From Larimichthys crocea (lineage: Eukaryota; Chordata; Actinopteri; Sciaenidae), in contig NW_020853550.1 of assembly GCF_000972845.2 (NCBI RefSeq), forward strand, positions 496,001 through 560,000: a stretch of 64,000 nt of DNA, written 5' to 3'. Numbering within the stretch: position 1 is the first letter of the stretch; every line of letters begins with the position of its first letter. This document shows, piece after piece, positions 47,367-59,555 of this stretch. The notes under the pieces are model-generated. The model ran no database searches. It was not told the DNA's origin and worked only from the letters and a program-made list of their open reading frames with translations. Position numbers and translations under genes: made by a program.

Positions 47367-47369
47367 CAC
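47298..47369. repeat. (CA)n microsatellite close to a splice donor
   Basis: About 70 bp of CA repeats with single CG interruptions, starting 45 bases after the donor of the 47190-47253 exon. Intronic CA repeats just downstream of an exon can bind hnRNP L and influence exon inclusion. That effect is established for other genes and only possible here. Confidence 0.95.
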
Positions 47370-48015
47370 GGTTATATAAACAGCCCGAGACAGTGGTCAG
47401 AAAGTTAAGCACAGACTTCATGACAGTCACGTTGTGTGTTTCTATTTTTAACCTGGCCGATTGAATTCAAACGACCGCTCACACTCCAGAACAATTTTGT
47501 CACCAAGTGGAAAAAAGGGAATTTGTACTTTTGCTTCAAAGTGATGATGAGAGCCGCTCATGAATTATGTATCCAGTCTTATAGTTCCCTTTTCTTGCCA
47601 CAGTGGGTAAATAATTAGACACTCCAATCAAAGAGAGAAGCACATGCAAGTACACACACACACAAACACACAGAGAGAAAGAGAGAGAGAGAGAGCACAC
47701 AAACATGCTCATCATGGTATTATAATATACAGTTTTACATGCAAACATATGCATCACATCCATGCTGGGGATGGTTTGAGTAATGAGGAAGCAGTTTGCT
47801 GTAATACATACACAGAATTAAGTTTAACCTTCCTCATACCATATCATGCATATGAATGTGAGGAGGGTTAGACTCACTCTGCAGGTCATAAAGCAGTGAT
47901 GATGGTATACTGCAGAGTCCTGAAGGGCAGAACTCAAAGTTTACATTCACATGTATTAGTCATGGTTCATGAGGTTCATCATGTGCATGGATGAAATATT
48001 TAATATTTAAGCCTT

Positions 48016-48320
48016 TAAAGGTCCAGTGTCTAGGACTTGTGGCATCTAGCAGTGAGATTGCAGGTTTCAACCAACTGAATACAACTCGCCTCACCCTCCT
48101 TTTCCAAGTGTGTGGGAGAAACTAAGAGGCCACAAAATTCATGAATAAGGCAAAAGGCTCTATCTAGAGCCAGTGTTTAGTTTGTCTGTTGGTGGACTCT
48201 GCTGACTTGCTGCGTCTGTACATATACAAGGCTCATGATACTTATTTTCGGGTAATTATACACTAACCACTGACCGATGTCTCAGACTGAAATATATTGC
48301 CTAATACATTTCGGCACTGT
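48016..48320 (-). mobile_element. AAAGGTCCAG-type MITE, copy 2
   Basis: Begins AAAGGTCCAGTGTCTAGGAC and continues GTGGCATCTAGCAGTGAG, CAACCAACTGAATAC, CTCGCCTCACCCTCC, AGAGCCAGTGTTTAGTTTG and CGGGTAATTATACACTAA. These are the parts I recall for a common teleost MITE, in the opposite orientation to the copy at 14907. A third small fragment (TAGGATTTAGTGGCATCTAG) lies near 61000. No target duplication was verified. Confidence 0.75.
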
Positions 48321-49761
48321 TCTTTTAACAGTGTGAGTTGTCTCATGTTTCTTCCTGGGTAAAACTTTCCAGCATCTTATTAAAATCCAGGTGGCAAGAT
48401 TCAAACAGCTAATCAGCTACATCGTGAACTCAGAGGAAGGTTTGCTTCTTGAGATACTGAACATTTTCCACCCATTATTTTTTCAATGTCAACAATCATG
48501 GCACCTCACGTTGTTGCTCCTCACATTAATATCCCCATTAGCCCTCAAGTTACTGTGGTTTGTTTTCTATGTGTATATCTCATGATGACATCGCTTGAAA
48601 ACAGTACAACACATAAATGATAGTAAACATCAGTATCAAGCTGATGTAAGGTAACGTAAGTGATAAATGCACAACAAGGTGACCTGATATTACAAAATTA
48701 TGGATAATGTGGAGGCATGTCAGAGTCCACTGTGTGTATGGGGGCTCCCACTTATCAAAAAGTTTCACCAGCATCTCAGTGCGTTCACAGCATGAGGTTT
48801 AAACAGTGCTGCTGTGTTCAATACTGACAATAAAAACTAACAATAATCAATCACTGTAGCGCCCCTGAAAACTGAAAACATTAGCCCCTCAGTGTGTTTG
48901 GGGGTCTGCTAATATGATTTTAATGACATCAGCCATCCAATCAGAAACCAGTATTTTCTATAGCTGCAGTATAATGAAAGAAAATGATTTCAGGAGGGGA
49001 ACACTTTGTTGACTTACACCAGACAAAGGAGGTGTGCATACATTTTTCCATCTGCATATCATAAACAAATCAGCACCATCCAAATGAAATCCGAGGGGCT
49101 CCAGATGATTAATGGGAGTTGAAAAGAATAAAAAAAATATCTCTGCTGCAACAATTTGTATACATTTTGGACTTTAATCTAATATTTGATATGTATTAGG
49201 TAATTGGACCTCTTCAGGGCTTGAATATTATATAATATAGTGAGTTATTCAAATGAATCTATGAGAGGAAATGTCTCATACACAACTGAAACAACACAAG
49301 TTTAGAAAAACATTTATCTGGAAAGTAACTAGTATCAAAGAACAACATTAACCTCTGAAAAACTCTATTTTCCACCACCTAAGTAATCAGTTTCAAGTTC
49401 TACTAATACTACTAATAACTACCAATAATACTAGTTTTAGCTGTAGTACCACTTCTAAGTGCATAGGTCTAAAAATAGCATGCATATTTCTTATCCAATA
49501 TAAAAATATGGACATATGTTCTGTGTGTGTATCATGAAGAGCCTGAGTTTAAGTCTCAGGTCTTGATGGTCTAAGCGTTAACCTGTGACCTTTCAGGGTT
49601 TTCATGGGCTTGAGGAAAGTATCAGTCTTCTAAGAGATACAGCTCAACTCCAAGAGAACAAATGACTCTTGTGAAGAATGTGGATTAACTCAAGGTCCAG
49701 CTGTAAGACTGAACTAAACCAAACTTCAATGTGTCAAAATAAACTGCTCTTGTTCCCCCAG

Positions 49762-49865
49762 GACATAGCCACCATGCAGCTGTGTGCCAACAAGCTAGAT
49801 AAAAAGGATTTCTTTGGCAAGTCTGACCCTTTCCTCGTCTTCTACAGAAGCAATGAGGATGGGAC
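49762..49865 (+). CDS. cpne9: Copine internal exon: C2B calcium-binding loop 1
   Basis: One hundred and four nucleotides, acceptor TTCCCCCAG, donor GTAAGT. It reads [20 protein letters not shown] then [14 protein letters not shown] and ends two bases into a Thr codon (AC) completed by the next exon. This is the copine C2B segment that carries calcium-loop-1 aspartates (LDKKD...KSDPF). The [12 protein letters not shown] wording agrees with my recall of copine-9, whereas copine-5 has DVATMQF and copine-8 DAVLMQF, so this exon is the strongest single support for cpne9. Confidence 0.98.
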
Positions 49866-50376
49866 GTAAGTGTGTGTTTTTGTTAGGTGTGTGTGTTTGT
49901 TAAATGACTATACATCCTTTCTTGTTCGGTCCATCTGTTAATCCTCCGGCTGAGGCGAGTGTGCCGCTCCTCTGTCGCAGCTCTTCCCTTGTTACTGACA
50001 GCGAGCGAGAATCTGCCAGCAGATTTCTCTCTTGGATCCAGTCCCAAGAGAAGCTTGAAAGCTTCTTGCCCGTCGGATGGAAGAAGGGCTAATAGATTTT
50101 CTTGACACTGAGACAGAAAGTTCTAATCTGTATTTACTGTAGCATTCAATATTTCACACACACGGGTCATGATCAAAACCTGTACTGGTTCTCCTGTCTG
50201 TTCTCTTTCTGCTGAAGGTTTCATTTCAGATGAGACTCTCTGTGCCTTTAGAAACTCACCCAGAGAGCAAAAACTCTCTCTCAAACCACCTTTTGACAGA
50301 TTTCCTGTCCATCATAGCTCTCATCAAGTTTTTTAAACATGTCATCGTCATGTCAGCAGTCTCTTTGTCTTTCCAG
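49866..50376 (+). other. Copine intron (511 bp)
   Basis: Short intron with no repeats or coding signal apart from a GT-rich stretch just after the donor. Confidence 0.9.
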
Positions 50377-50481
50377 CTTCACCATCTGCCACAAGACTGA
50401 GGTGATCAAGAACAATCTGAACCCTGTTTGGCAGCCGTTCACCATCCCTGTTCGAGCACTCTGTAACGGAGACTATGACAG
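50377..50481 (+). CDS. cpne9: Copine internal exon: C2B central strands
   Basis: One hundred and five nucleotides, acceptor TTTCCAG, donor GTGAGG. The first base completes Thr. It then reads [20 protein letters not shown] and [14 protein letters not shown] before a split Arg codon. KTEVIKNxLNPVWQ is the signature C2 motif (NPxW) before calcium loop 2, and [10 protein letters not shown] is specific to copines. No residue expected for the fold appears lost. Phase is consistent on both sides. Confidence 0.98.
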
Positions 50482-52025
50482 GTGAGGGGAGGGGACTGCA
50501 CAGGGGTCAGAGGTTACCAATCCATTCCTACCAATTCCTATGGAGTGTTAATAAGGTCTGATGATGTTATTTTCATCATGCTGGTTTTAAACACTTTCAG
50601 ACACTTCATATTTCATATTTCATTCAGGAGGAAGTATGGCAGTAAATATGACATTGAGAAAGTACAGTGCATAAGCAAGGTGTCCAAAAACAAGGAACCA
50701 GAGCAAACAATATAAACTGTAAATATTTTATTGTAAGGGAAAATTTACAATACGCATAACATTATAACAGAGTTAGCCTAAGGCTCATTTTCATCTGCAG
50801 TCCTCTAACATCCACACAATGACAGAACATCACGAAATGCACAAGGCAACATACATACAATACAAACTACACTAATTACATCCATTACCAATGAAAAAAC
50901 TGACATGAATGTACACTGGTTCTCATGTTACAGTCTTACTGAGTGTAGACAGTTGTTATGATGTCTCTGTGTTTCTCATTTATTTAATAATTTTAAATAT
51001 TTTGACTCATTTCACTCAAAATATTTCTTTAGGATGAGTTTTGGAAATACTGACTTCTAAAGATGATTTTCTGTGACAATAGTGAAGTGAATGTAAAGAC
51101 AGAACCTGCTGAATATGTGAAGATGAGGTTGGACTCTGTGTTGGTCAGAATAATGCCAGCAGTCGGCCGTGGTGTCAGTCTCAGGCCAGTGCTGGTGTTA
51201 TTGAGATCAACATTGGAGGTGATCCAGCAACAGTCACACAAATGTCTAAATTATTGAAATGACAGTGTCCATAAAAGTCAAACCTAAATTGTCCTAAATT
51301 GAATCTAATTCATGTTTTTTTAAACCTGACACCTGAAACCTCATTTAGATTCTCAAATCTAATAGTTTTGTTGCAACTATATTGTCAGACAGTAACATTT
51401 ACAGAGAAGACATGACAGAAAAATGCTGAACTGGCGGAGACAATTTTCCCATTTTTCAATTAGAAGTGAAGGTGTTGGCTTTTCAGACATAATCTTCTTT
51501 AATAGTGACCACCACACAACCTGGGCCCAATGATAAAACCCAGATGACAGTCATAGAGTGTCTTTACTCAGCAAATACCATGAAAAACCAACTACACTCT
51601 GAACTGTGATTGTACCCTCAGTCTGACATATCTTCTTTCTCTGTGCCATCGAGCTCCACTGATATTCTTAACAGAGACCCGACAATTCCCACCATGAGCA
51701 AGCACGACACTGACAAGGAAAAACTTCCTCTAAGAAGCAGAAAACTCAATAACTCTAACTCTAACTAAACAACCCATGTGTATTCTACTGTGGGTATCTG
51801 TACTCGATGGATACTGTGAGAGGCATTGATATTTTATAATGTTTGATTATGCTATTGGCTATATAATGTAGAATTTGCAAGATGGATGCTGTGCAGTACC
51901 GGAGTCAGTGACATACTGTGCCACTGCTTAAGTTTACTTCCTGACTTATTGCCTCTCTATCCCTCTGCTGCTTCTATTTCTCACCCTCACACTCTCTCTC
52001 ATCTGTCTGTCTCACCTCCCTCCAG
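50482..52025 (+). other. Copine intron (1.5 kb)
   Basis: Contains a fragment of a teleost interspersed repeat at 51640-51760. The remainder is AT-rich with no recognised feature. Just before the acceptor is a strong pyrimidine tract. Confidence 0.9.
51640..51760 (+). repeat. Teleost interspersed repeat fragment (AGCAAGCAC type)
   Basis: ACCCGACAATTCCCACCATG, AGCAAGCACGACACTGACAA and GGAAAAACTTCCTCTAAGAA in this order. I recall this as a downstream part of the same fish repeat whose start is seen at 14637. Confidence 0.65.
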
Positions 52026-52067
52026 GACAGTCAAGGTGGACGTTTACGACTGGGACAGAGACGGGAG
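52026..52067 (+). CDS. cpne9: Copine micro-exon: C2B calcium-binding loop 3
   Basis: Only 42 nucleotides, acceptor CCTCCAG, donor GTAATT. The first base completes Arg. It then reads TVKVDVYDWDRDG and ends with AG, which becomes Ser with the next exon. YDWDRDGSHDFIG is the calcium-loop-3 motif with its cluster of aspartates, so the key ligand residues sit in this small exon. TVK(V/I)DVYDWD matches copine-9, whereas copines 5 and 8 have TIKVEVYDWD in my recall. The weak donor makes it a candidate for regulated splicing, but skipping its 42 nt (in frame) would remove the calcium-binding loop. Confidence 0.96.
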
Positions 52068-55000
52068 GTAATTTCTGTTACTCGCTATCTCCCTTTTTTT
52101 CCTTTTCTTTTATTCATTTTCAGATCCAGATTGAATCCCTCACATGTCACACCTTAGTCTGTCTGAGGGCAGTTCTTTCAGTCACATTATTAGGTATTAG
52201 AACAGATGGAGGGCTCCACCCGCCTGGCACAAGCTGGGGGATAAATCAAAAACAAGTTGCAGGTGAAAGTTTGCAGCTGAGTGGATACAAGGTCAGGCTT
52301 TATGAGCGTTGACTGCAGTACTGACATAGCTTCTCTTTCTCCCTGACAGCAGGTTACTGTAGGGACTCCTTCCACAGACTTGTGGGCATAATTGGAAACC
52401 TCGTGTGGGTTTTTCAGGCTGTCTGGCCTTGTGTTACTTACTGCTGTCCATAAATTTCAGAGAGAGGACTCATTTGAAATTCTTGTGGTACTTTTATAAA
52501 GTCCCAGTCCAGATTTCCAAATCAATACAACACAATGTGCAAGACAGCGGGTAACTAGAGGTAAATGTTTGCAGTATTCCAGAAAAGTACATCGGTCTGA
52601 CAGTCATCAGGCACTCATTCTGTCAGTTGCTTGTTTGTTTGACAGTTCTGTTCTTTTTCTTTTCTTCTCGGGGCATCATGCCCAATAAGTCTTTCTTTGA
52701 TGACAAGCCGTTATCAGAGAGTTCAGGCCTTAACTTTAAAATGTCGACATGATTGTGTCAAAATAACCATTCTCCCACAGTGTGCTGTCTTGGTGTGAAT
52801 GCAAGGATCCTTATATAATTTGTTTGTCTATGTTACATAGGTGCTGCTGCTAACACTATTATGGAAAGACAAATATGTCCAGGTCATCCTGTGGATGTGG
52901 AAACACAAAAGATAATAATAATTTCTTTGATAATAAGTGAAAAAACAAAAGTGCAGAAAGATGTAACACTGATTCCAAAAACTTGCTGTATAAAGTGGAC
53001 ATTTAGCCCAGAGGACACAATGTCCATGTTATACAAGAACTATTGTGAACATGTGGACTTATCAGACCTCAAAACACTTGTTCCATCAGTCCATATCACA
53101 CGATGCATGTTTTGCATTGTAGAGTCTTAATGTTAATTTGTAGATGAAGCGACAAACTGTGTTCCTGAGCCCATGTAACAAAATCCTTTACACAGTCAGG
53201 TCAGTTTTTGATGCAGTGCTGCCTAAGAGGTCAAAGGTCACAGATATTCAGTGTTGTTTTGGGACTTTCCCTTTATCTAATTGCGTGCTGGCAAATTGTT
53301 CTTAAACGTTTTTCACAAAGTGGTGAACCTCAACATTCTTGATGTGAACGACGCCCCTTTCATACACAGTCATGATACTCTCACCAACATGTTTACCTGT
53401 GGATGTTCCAAACAGGTGAATTTTGAGTCTTTCGTTGGCCTGTTGTCGACTTTTTTGGAACGTGAATGAGTAAAAAATCTTACATTTAGCACAATGGAAC
53501 ATAAAATATCTTGTTTGTATTCAATGAATTGTTATTATTGTTATTAATTATCAATCGTGCTGCATTCAATTAAATATTAGATTGTAAAGGGTTGACAAAT
53601 CATTGCATTCTGTTTTTATCAACGCTTGGGTTGTAAATGAGAAGAGCATTTAGACAGTGCTAAAAGGTTACATTTGAGTGTTCTTCTTGTTATTACCACC
53701 AATGATTGGCATGTTACTAACAACTAAAATAACTTGTTATGTTGCTTTTGTTATTTAGCCCTGCTTCATCAAAGCTGCACTAGAACACATAATTCAGATC
53801 TTCACACTTGCATGTTCTCCACAGCTACGTCACATATTCTGTATTAACGTGTAGAAATAGAAAAATAGATTCAAGATCTCTTTGTCATTTTACAGCACTG
53901 TAAAACAAAATTACGAGCAAAAACTCACAGATTAAAAATACCACAGAATAAATTAAAGAAGATAAATAAATTAATAAGTTGTATATAATAAATGTTTCAG
54001 CTCTAAGCTTGTTTAAGCTTAGAGTTACTGAACATAGTTAGTTATCTGCTCATGACTGACTCAGCAAGGCGTGTGGGCAAATCTCAATACAACTACTGTG
54101 CTGTCTCCAATTTTTGTACAGTGGGAGGACGTGGAGACATGTTGTCCATCTTTATATACAGTCTATAGCACTACAGAAGCTCCGTCATCACAGTGAGGCT
54201 GTGGCGTTCAAACAGCCTCAAAGTCTGAACTAAATCAGGTGGTTTCTGAATGTAGACTAAATGTTTGCAGACCAGCTCAGAACAACAGATCCAACACTGA
54301 TTAGCATACAGCATGTCAAGATCATTCAGATGAGATTAATGAAGATTAGGAGAGAGAGTGTAGTCTTAGAGAGCAGCTAAACTCATGCATCTCCAGAACT
54401 ACCCTCATTCATCTGAGCGTCATTTTATATGGTAAAATTACAGCAGGTGGCTCGATATAGACAACACTCTCCACAGGCCAATCCAGTCAGGTGTGTAAAA
54501 GCAGCCTAAAGCACAGCCTGCAGAGAAACAGCACATGTAACTCACATTATAACATTATAACAGTCCATTTAGCTCCTTGAGTCTTACTCCCCTACAGACA
54601 TAATATTTCAACTTTTTTTTTTTTTTGTATATACAGGCTTTTTTTGTATGTCACTGAGGACTGTGTGGGTCCCTACATTAGGTTACACAAAAAATACTAA
54701 AACTAACCAAACAGATGTTTGTAAGTACTGTAATACTTGATGAAAGTGGAGAGATGACATGCAGAATTATCATAATTAAATCTACTAAAACACAATTACA
54801 CTGTGTTATAGTTGCAATTTAAGAATAATTAAATATTAAATGATTAATAATTATTAAAAATCTCAATTCCACATGACCACATATATACAGTGAAACACTA
54901 TACCGTACAGACAGGTGATTGAATGGCTCATAAAACACATCTTTACTACATAGGGAGGAGGGTGAAGGGCCAGGTTCACTTTCTTTTGCAAGCATTTCAT

Positions 55001-56643
55001 TTTGATGAAATTTTAAGGTGGAACTATATAATGTTCTGTGTAATAACAGTCACCATGAACATCATTTAGAACTAAGTAGTCTTTCAAATGTAAATATTTA
55101 ACAGGTAAATACCAGTAATATATAATACAAGTAAGGAGGGTGGACAGTAATATATCCACATGCATGACAGCATGAGAAGAGACAACACAGCAGCTCCAGC
55201 TTTGCTCCCTCCTTACACTTAGTTATCGCCTTCATACCTAAACCTCTCCCATATTGCTGCGTTCTAACTGTTTCCTCTCTTACCCCCCTTGTTATATTTC
55301 ATCTTCCTTCTTTACCCCATCGGGGGATGAACTCAGTTATTTGCTCCTTGAGGATTTCCCTCTAAATACCAGCGTTACACAGGCAGTACTGGTGTCACGC
55401 ACAGCTTCAGGTGGTGATATATTAAGATGCAGATTTGGTCTGAGGACATGAAGGGAGCTGATATTTACCAGTGTGATGATGCTGGAGGAGATATTTTTCA
55501 TGTAACAGATGAAAATGTATTCCTGGTGCAGACTGAGTGGTGAAGAAGTTGTGAAATGGCAGCAAATTCAGTCTGTCTGACTACCATGATGATCAGAATG
55601 AATCAAGTGTGATAAATCAAAAAGTCCAATGAAGGTCACAATGACATTAATATTCACTTTTGACATCTGTTCATAATGTTGTATTCACTTATGAAATGCA
55701 AGTTTTATTTACTTTTCTAGTGACAGTGTCCCTTACATTATACAGACATTATACACACATTATATCTGTGTGGGTGGAAACAAAAAAATGTCATAATAAT
55801 ATTCCTAACAATTCATGATATTTTTTCACTTCCAGCAGTGGTGGCCTGAAGGTCAGAGAAGTGAGCTTGTTATCTTGAACAGGGACTTAAACACCAACGG
55901 CTCAGTGGAGCTGATCAGTGGCCGTTAGATCAGACTGTGGTTGTGCTGGACAGCTTCCAGGTGTGAATGTGATCAGAGCGATCCTGAAGAAGAGCAGCTT
56001 GTTGTTAGCTTAGTTCCATCAATGATTTATCTGAGCACTCTGTTATTCTGCGTCATGACTCGAATGGCTAACTAGCTTCAGTTTTGCAAGTGGAATGCAA
56101 ATTCATTTCCTTGATATTGCATATTTGGGATGTTAGGATTACATTCAACCAACTTCCAATACCATGGATCAAAAAGTTTGCTGTGGCCACCGGTGTATGT
56201 GCTTTGATTCACAGAAATAGCACCTCAAAAGTTAAGAGTCGGCACCCACAATGACATTGGATCAGTGGTTGAGACTGGAGACATGATTCAGAACGAATGC
56301 TAATGTTACTTTATGTCAGCTGAATATGTCAGTGGGCAACTATGCAACATGATAGCCAAACTTTAGACAACAGCTTGTTCTGCTGCCAAAGTGACCAAAT
56401 AAATATATATTCATGAGCTTAATTATTTTCTTGCATTTTTTAACTACTGTGTCTTGGTGTCTTTTATTGGACATAGACATATGCTTTAGAATTATCATTA
56501 TTTGTTCAAACGGAATGTAAATTATGAATCATGACGCTGATGTAGTATAAATAAATAGAACATATATACTGTATATGTAATGTAATAGTTTTCCTCTGTC
56601 TTGCCTCGGCGTCTGTTCTTGACTAAATCAATCTTTCTTCCAG
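52068..56643 (+). other. Copine intron (4.6 kb)
   Basis: Contains a degraded teleost DNA-transposon-like repeat at about 53150-53640 and a small perfect hairpin, CTCTAAGCTT / AAGCTTAGAG, at 54001-54024. The rest is AT-rich with no coding signal. Confidence 0.9.
53150..53640 (+). mobile_element. Degraded teleost interspersed repeat
   Basis: Ordered motifs TGTTCCTGAGCCCATGTAAC, GATGCAGTGCTGCCTAAGAG, ACAGATATTCAGTGTTG, CTTTTTTGGAACGTG and AAATCATTGCATTCTGTTTT. I recognise these as a widespread fish repeat whose consensus includes GTTCCTGAGCCCATG, GATGCAGTGCTGCCTGAGG and TTTTTTTGAACGTG. The superfamily is uncertain, the element is heavily diverged, and it has no coding capacity. Confidence 0.6.
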
Positions 56644-56719
56644 TCACGACTTTATCGGAGAGTTCACCACCAGCTACAGAGAACTGTCCAGAGGCCAGAG
56701 CCAGTTCAACGTCTACGAG
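56644..56719 (+). CDS. cpne9: Copine internal exon: C2B after loop 3
   Basis: Seventy-six nucleotides, acceptor TTCTTCCAG, donor GTAAAA. It completes Ser and reads [20 protein letters not shown] then FNVYE, ending in phase 0. [14 protein letters not shown] is almost invariant in copines 5, 8 and 9. [11 protein letters not shown] matches copine-8 in my recall and differs from copine-9 mammalian sequence (SKAQNQFTVYE), so this exon on its own does not settle the paralog. Confidence 0.98.
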
Positions 56720-57040
56720 GTAAAATACAAGAACAGCAAAGAACGAGTTGAACAACTTGATCAGCAAATAATAATAATAATAAAAAAAAGATTTTCTCCA
56801 AAACTTTCTCAAAGTGTGATGATATCAAAAATGTAACAATGTTTTGGGAACTCTGTAGCCTACTTCCTCGACAGTGTCATAAATTATTCATTTAAGTAAT
56901 ATTTCTTGTATTATAAATTCCAGCTCTCATCTGTTACATTGTCAACATCCACAAGAGATCAGACATGTACTGAATACGCATTTCTGCTCAGACATAATTG
57001 TTCAGAAAACTAATTTCTTGTTCCTTTTCTCGTGGTCAAG
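56720..57040 (+). other. Copine intron (321 bp)
   Basis: Short AT-rich intron with an (ATA)n stretch near 56767-56782 and an acceptor CGTGGTCAAG that has a poor pyrimidine tract. Confidence 0.9.
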
Positions 57041-57094
57041 GTTTTGAATCCAAAAAAGAAAGGCAAGAAGAAGAAATACGTCAATTCGGGCACG
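57041..57094 (+). CDS. cpne9: Copine internal exon: lysine-rich C2B loop
   Basis: Fifty-four nucleotides, exactly 18 codons, phase 0 at both ends: VLNPKKKGKKKKYVNSGT. The lysine cluster is a conserved copine feature near the end of C2B and could contact acidic phospholipids. VLNP agrees with copine-9 (copines 5 and 8 have VVNP in my recall). The acceptor is TGGTCAAG, relatively weak. The donor is GTAAGA. The exon is in frame and could be skipped without shifting the frame. Confidence 0.97.
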
Positions 57095-57258
57095 GTAAGA
57101 CCTGTTGGAGTGTTATTTATCATCAGCTGTCACATGTTTGATGGGAGTCAGCAGCAGTGACATGTCAGAGCAGTAAACGAATTCACCACAACTCTCCTCT
57201 TGATCTCTGTCCTCTTCTCCCTCCCTCTTCTCCCTTTCGCTCTCTCTCTGTCTTCAAG
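57095..57258 (+). other. Copine intron (164 bp)
   Basis: Shortest intron visible, with a very strong pyrimidine tract (CTCTTCTCCCTCCC to CTCTCTCTGTCTTCAAG). Confidence 0.95.
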
Positions 57259-57320
57259 GTGACCTTGCTGTCTTTCAAAGTGGAGTCAGAATATACGTTT
57301 GTCGATTTCATCAGAGGAGG
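57259..57320 (+). CDS. cpne9: Copine internal exon: C2B to A-domain junction
   Basis: Sixty-two nucleotides, acceptor TGTCTTCAAG, donor GTAAGA. It reads VTLLSFKVESEYTFVDFIRG plus two bases of a Gly codon. VTLLSF is the last strand of C2B, and (T/F)FVD(Y/F)I(K/R)GGTQ is the short linker into the von Willebrand A domain. The FVD wording agrees best with copine-9 (copines 5 and 8 have FLDYIKGG in my recall). Confidence 0.97.
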
Positions 57321-59555
57321 GTAAGAGCTCAGTCTCTAATGTTTCATCAGTGTCTATGAAAAGCCATTAAAGGACTTCAGGGATTTTGCTTGTTTTCAGG
57401 CCTAATCACACTGGAAAGTGAAACTGTGAAATGAATCTGCACATAGGCCTGGTTTGGTGCCTGGGGGTGACCACACTTGAAGTTCTCTCCTCCTCCTTTG
57501 TGCATAAAAAAGTCAAATTTACTATGGATATAAAGAGCAAAATATACATGAACTTAGACATACTACAGAAAACTGGGCCTGTAAATGCCATCACGCTCAG
57601 ATGCTCAAATCTGAATGCAATCCACACCATCATGTTAAATATCATTATTTCCATTATAAATTGCCTGTACATATGTCAAATATGGTAATCCCAATAAGGA
57701 CTGCGGTGAGGTGAGGTGAAGGTGGGAAAAGCACATTGAGACAATGTTAGAAATCAGAAATTATTGTTTTCTTTTTTGTAATTTTTTTGTTATGTGGGGG
57801 CGGCTGTGGCTCGGAGGTAGAGCAGGTTGTCCACTAATCAGAAGATCAGCGGTTCAATCCCCTCCAGTCTGCTTGTCGAAGTGTCTTTGGGCAAGATTCT
57901 GAACCCCAAATTTCTCCCAAAGGCCGTGCCATTGGTGTGTGAATGGTTAGCTCCTAAAAACTGATGAGCAGTTGGCACCTTGCATGGCAGCCAATGCCAT
58001 CAGTGTATGAATATGGGTGAATGAGATATGTGGTGTAAAGTGCTTTGAGTGGTCAGAAGACTAGAAAGGTGCTATATAAGTACAGTCCATTTATGTAGTT
58101 TTCAGAAACATAAATTAAAGGTATAAAGACTGTAGTGTAGTGATTTGTAGTTTTTAGTAATACTGACTTCCTTTATAAAATGTAAAGAATTTTCTGGTCA
58201 TAACGACAGATACAACATTCAAAAAGGACCAGATTTCTTCTTAAACCTTTCTTAACCTTGTTCCTGCAAGCAGGACTATGAAGATGTACTCCCACAGAGG
58301 AGGGTTGATTAGTTATGATATTTTGATAAATTCTATCAGCAGTGTACTCATATTACTGAAATAAACAGTTTCTCTCTTTTCTGTGGTGCTGAAGGACTCA
58401 CAGGAACGACTGCTTCCCCCCAAAAGGGCATTTTTCTTCTTGATTGAAGAGATGGCACCTTTAGCCTTTTTCCTACAAGTTATTATTTATGAAGACATTT
58501 TCAATCATGTAAGAATGATGATTTTCAACTATTTTCCAAAGCATGTCAGAGATTCATCAGATAGACATGCTTCTGCATATTAAAGTCCTTCTCACTGACT
58601 AATTTGAGAATTTTGCCCTTTTAGAAGAGCATGAAACAAAGATCACAGAGGCTGAGCTTTGTAAAATTAGACTGAATTTTTTAATTCATTCATTTATTTC
58701 ACAATATAATACATTATATCATCCAGGAGACAGTTCTAATGTTGAGTAACATTTAGATAACTGTTCAAACTGCTGCCTCTCTGCTTTATTATATTTTGAG
58801 CTTGCTGAATGTTTCAATGACCAACCAGCTGGTTTTCTGTTGATTTTAGTACAATGAACTTCAACTTGTGGAGACACCACCAGAGTCATTATGTCTGGTT
58901 TGATCGCAGGGGTGTAGTTCCCACTGAGAACCATGTTGTCATGCCCTCTGTATTCTTTCTGGTCCTTAGAGGGGTTTAAATTTAACAATATTAAAAAAGA
59001 TTAATACATGGAGGGTATTTTAATAGGATATTCCCGTATTCCCCCAGAGGAGAAACATTTTGGGAAACAAAAGTTGCCGAAATTTGAACTGTTGACTTCA
59101 TAGAAGTATTTAAATAATAGGTTTTTTGGCAGGTGGTACATTGAAGTCAACTATATACTGAAATGAACAGAAATCAATGACAGTCTGCATTTGGCAAATC
59201 TGAAACACCATTGTTTATCCAAATCATGTACAGAACACAGTATGTGACTTTCAGTAACACTAATAAAACAACTCAATTTCACTGTGACCAGAAAGTCTTC
59301 AGCAGGAGTGGAACACACAAAGCTGTGGCTGTCAGCACTTGAATTTGAAAGCCCTGTTAATGGACTTGAAAAGCATGCATTGTTTGAATGGCGGTGCAGA
59401 TCCCCTGCCTGGTGCTTTATAAGTGACAGCAGTGAGCCGTTGATGAGTTTCTCAATCTAGCCTGAACAGCTGTAAATGCGCTCCCATCTGGAGATGCTGG
59501 CACATTCCTCACATCTCTGTTTCAAATGATACTGATGTGCTCAATCTCCCACCAG
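57321..59555 (+). other. Copine intron (2.2 kb)
   Basis: Contains the best-preserved tRNA-derived SINE of the window at 57795-58095. Otherwise AT-rich single-copy-looking sequence with no coding signal. Confidence 0.9.
57795..58095 (+). mobile_element. tRNA-derived SINE, best-preserved copy
   Basis: Starts GGGGGCGGCTGTGGCTCGGA and has an RNA polymerase III box A (TGGCTCGGAGGTAGAGCAGG, from 57807) and box B (GGTTCAATCCC, 57851-57861) about 34 bases apart, as in a tRNA gene. The body has GTCGAAGTGTCTTTGGGCAA, TAAAGTGCTTTGAGTGGTC and the end GCTATATAAGTACAGTCCAT. Two more diverged copies lie at 24160-24356 and 36680-37032. It is not a tRNA gene because there is no acceptor stem or anticodon arm that closes properly. 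Confidence 0.85.

Larger units (their letters stand above)
47254..49761 (+). other. Copine intron (2.5 kb)
   Basis: Intron within the C2B coding region. It contains a (CA)n array at 47298-47369, an inverted AAAGGTCCAG-type MITE at about 48016-48320, and otherwise AT-rich single-copy-looking DNA with no coding signal. Confidence 0.9.

Noticed and set aside
54001..54024. Hairpin CTCTAAGCTT/AAGCTTAGAG as a functional element
   Set aside because: A 10-bp palindrome is expected by chance at this scale in 64 kb and nothing in the context supports a role.
57795..58095. Possible tRNA gene (box A and box B present)
   Set aside because: The tRNA-like head is followed by a SINE body shared with two other copies, and no closed acceptor stem is visible.
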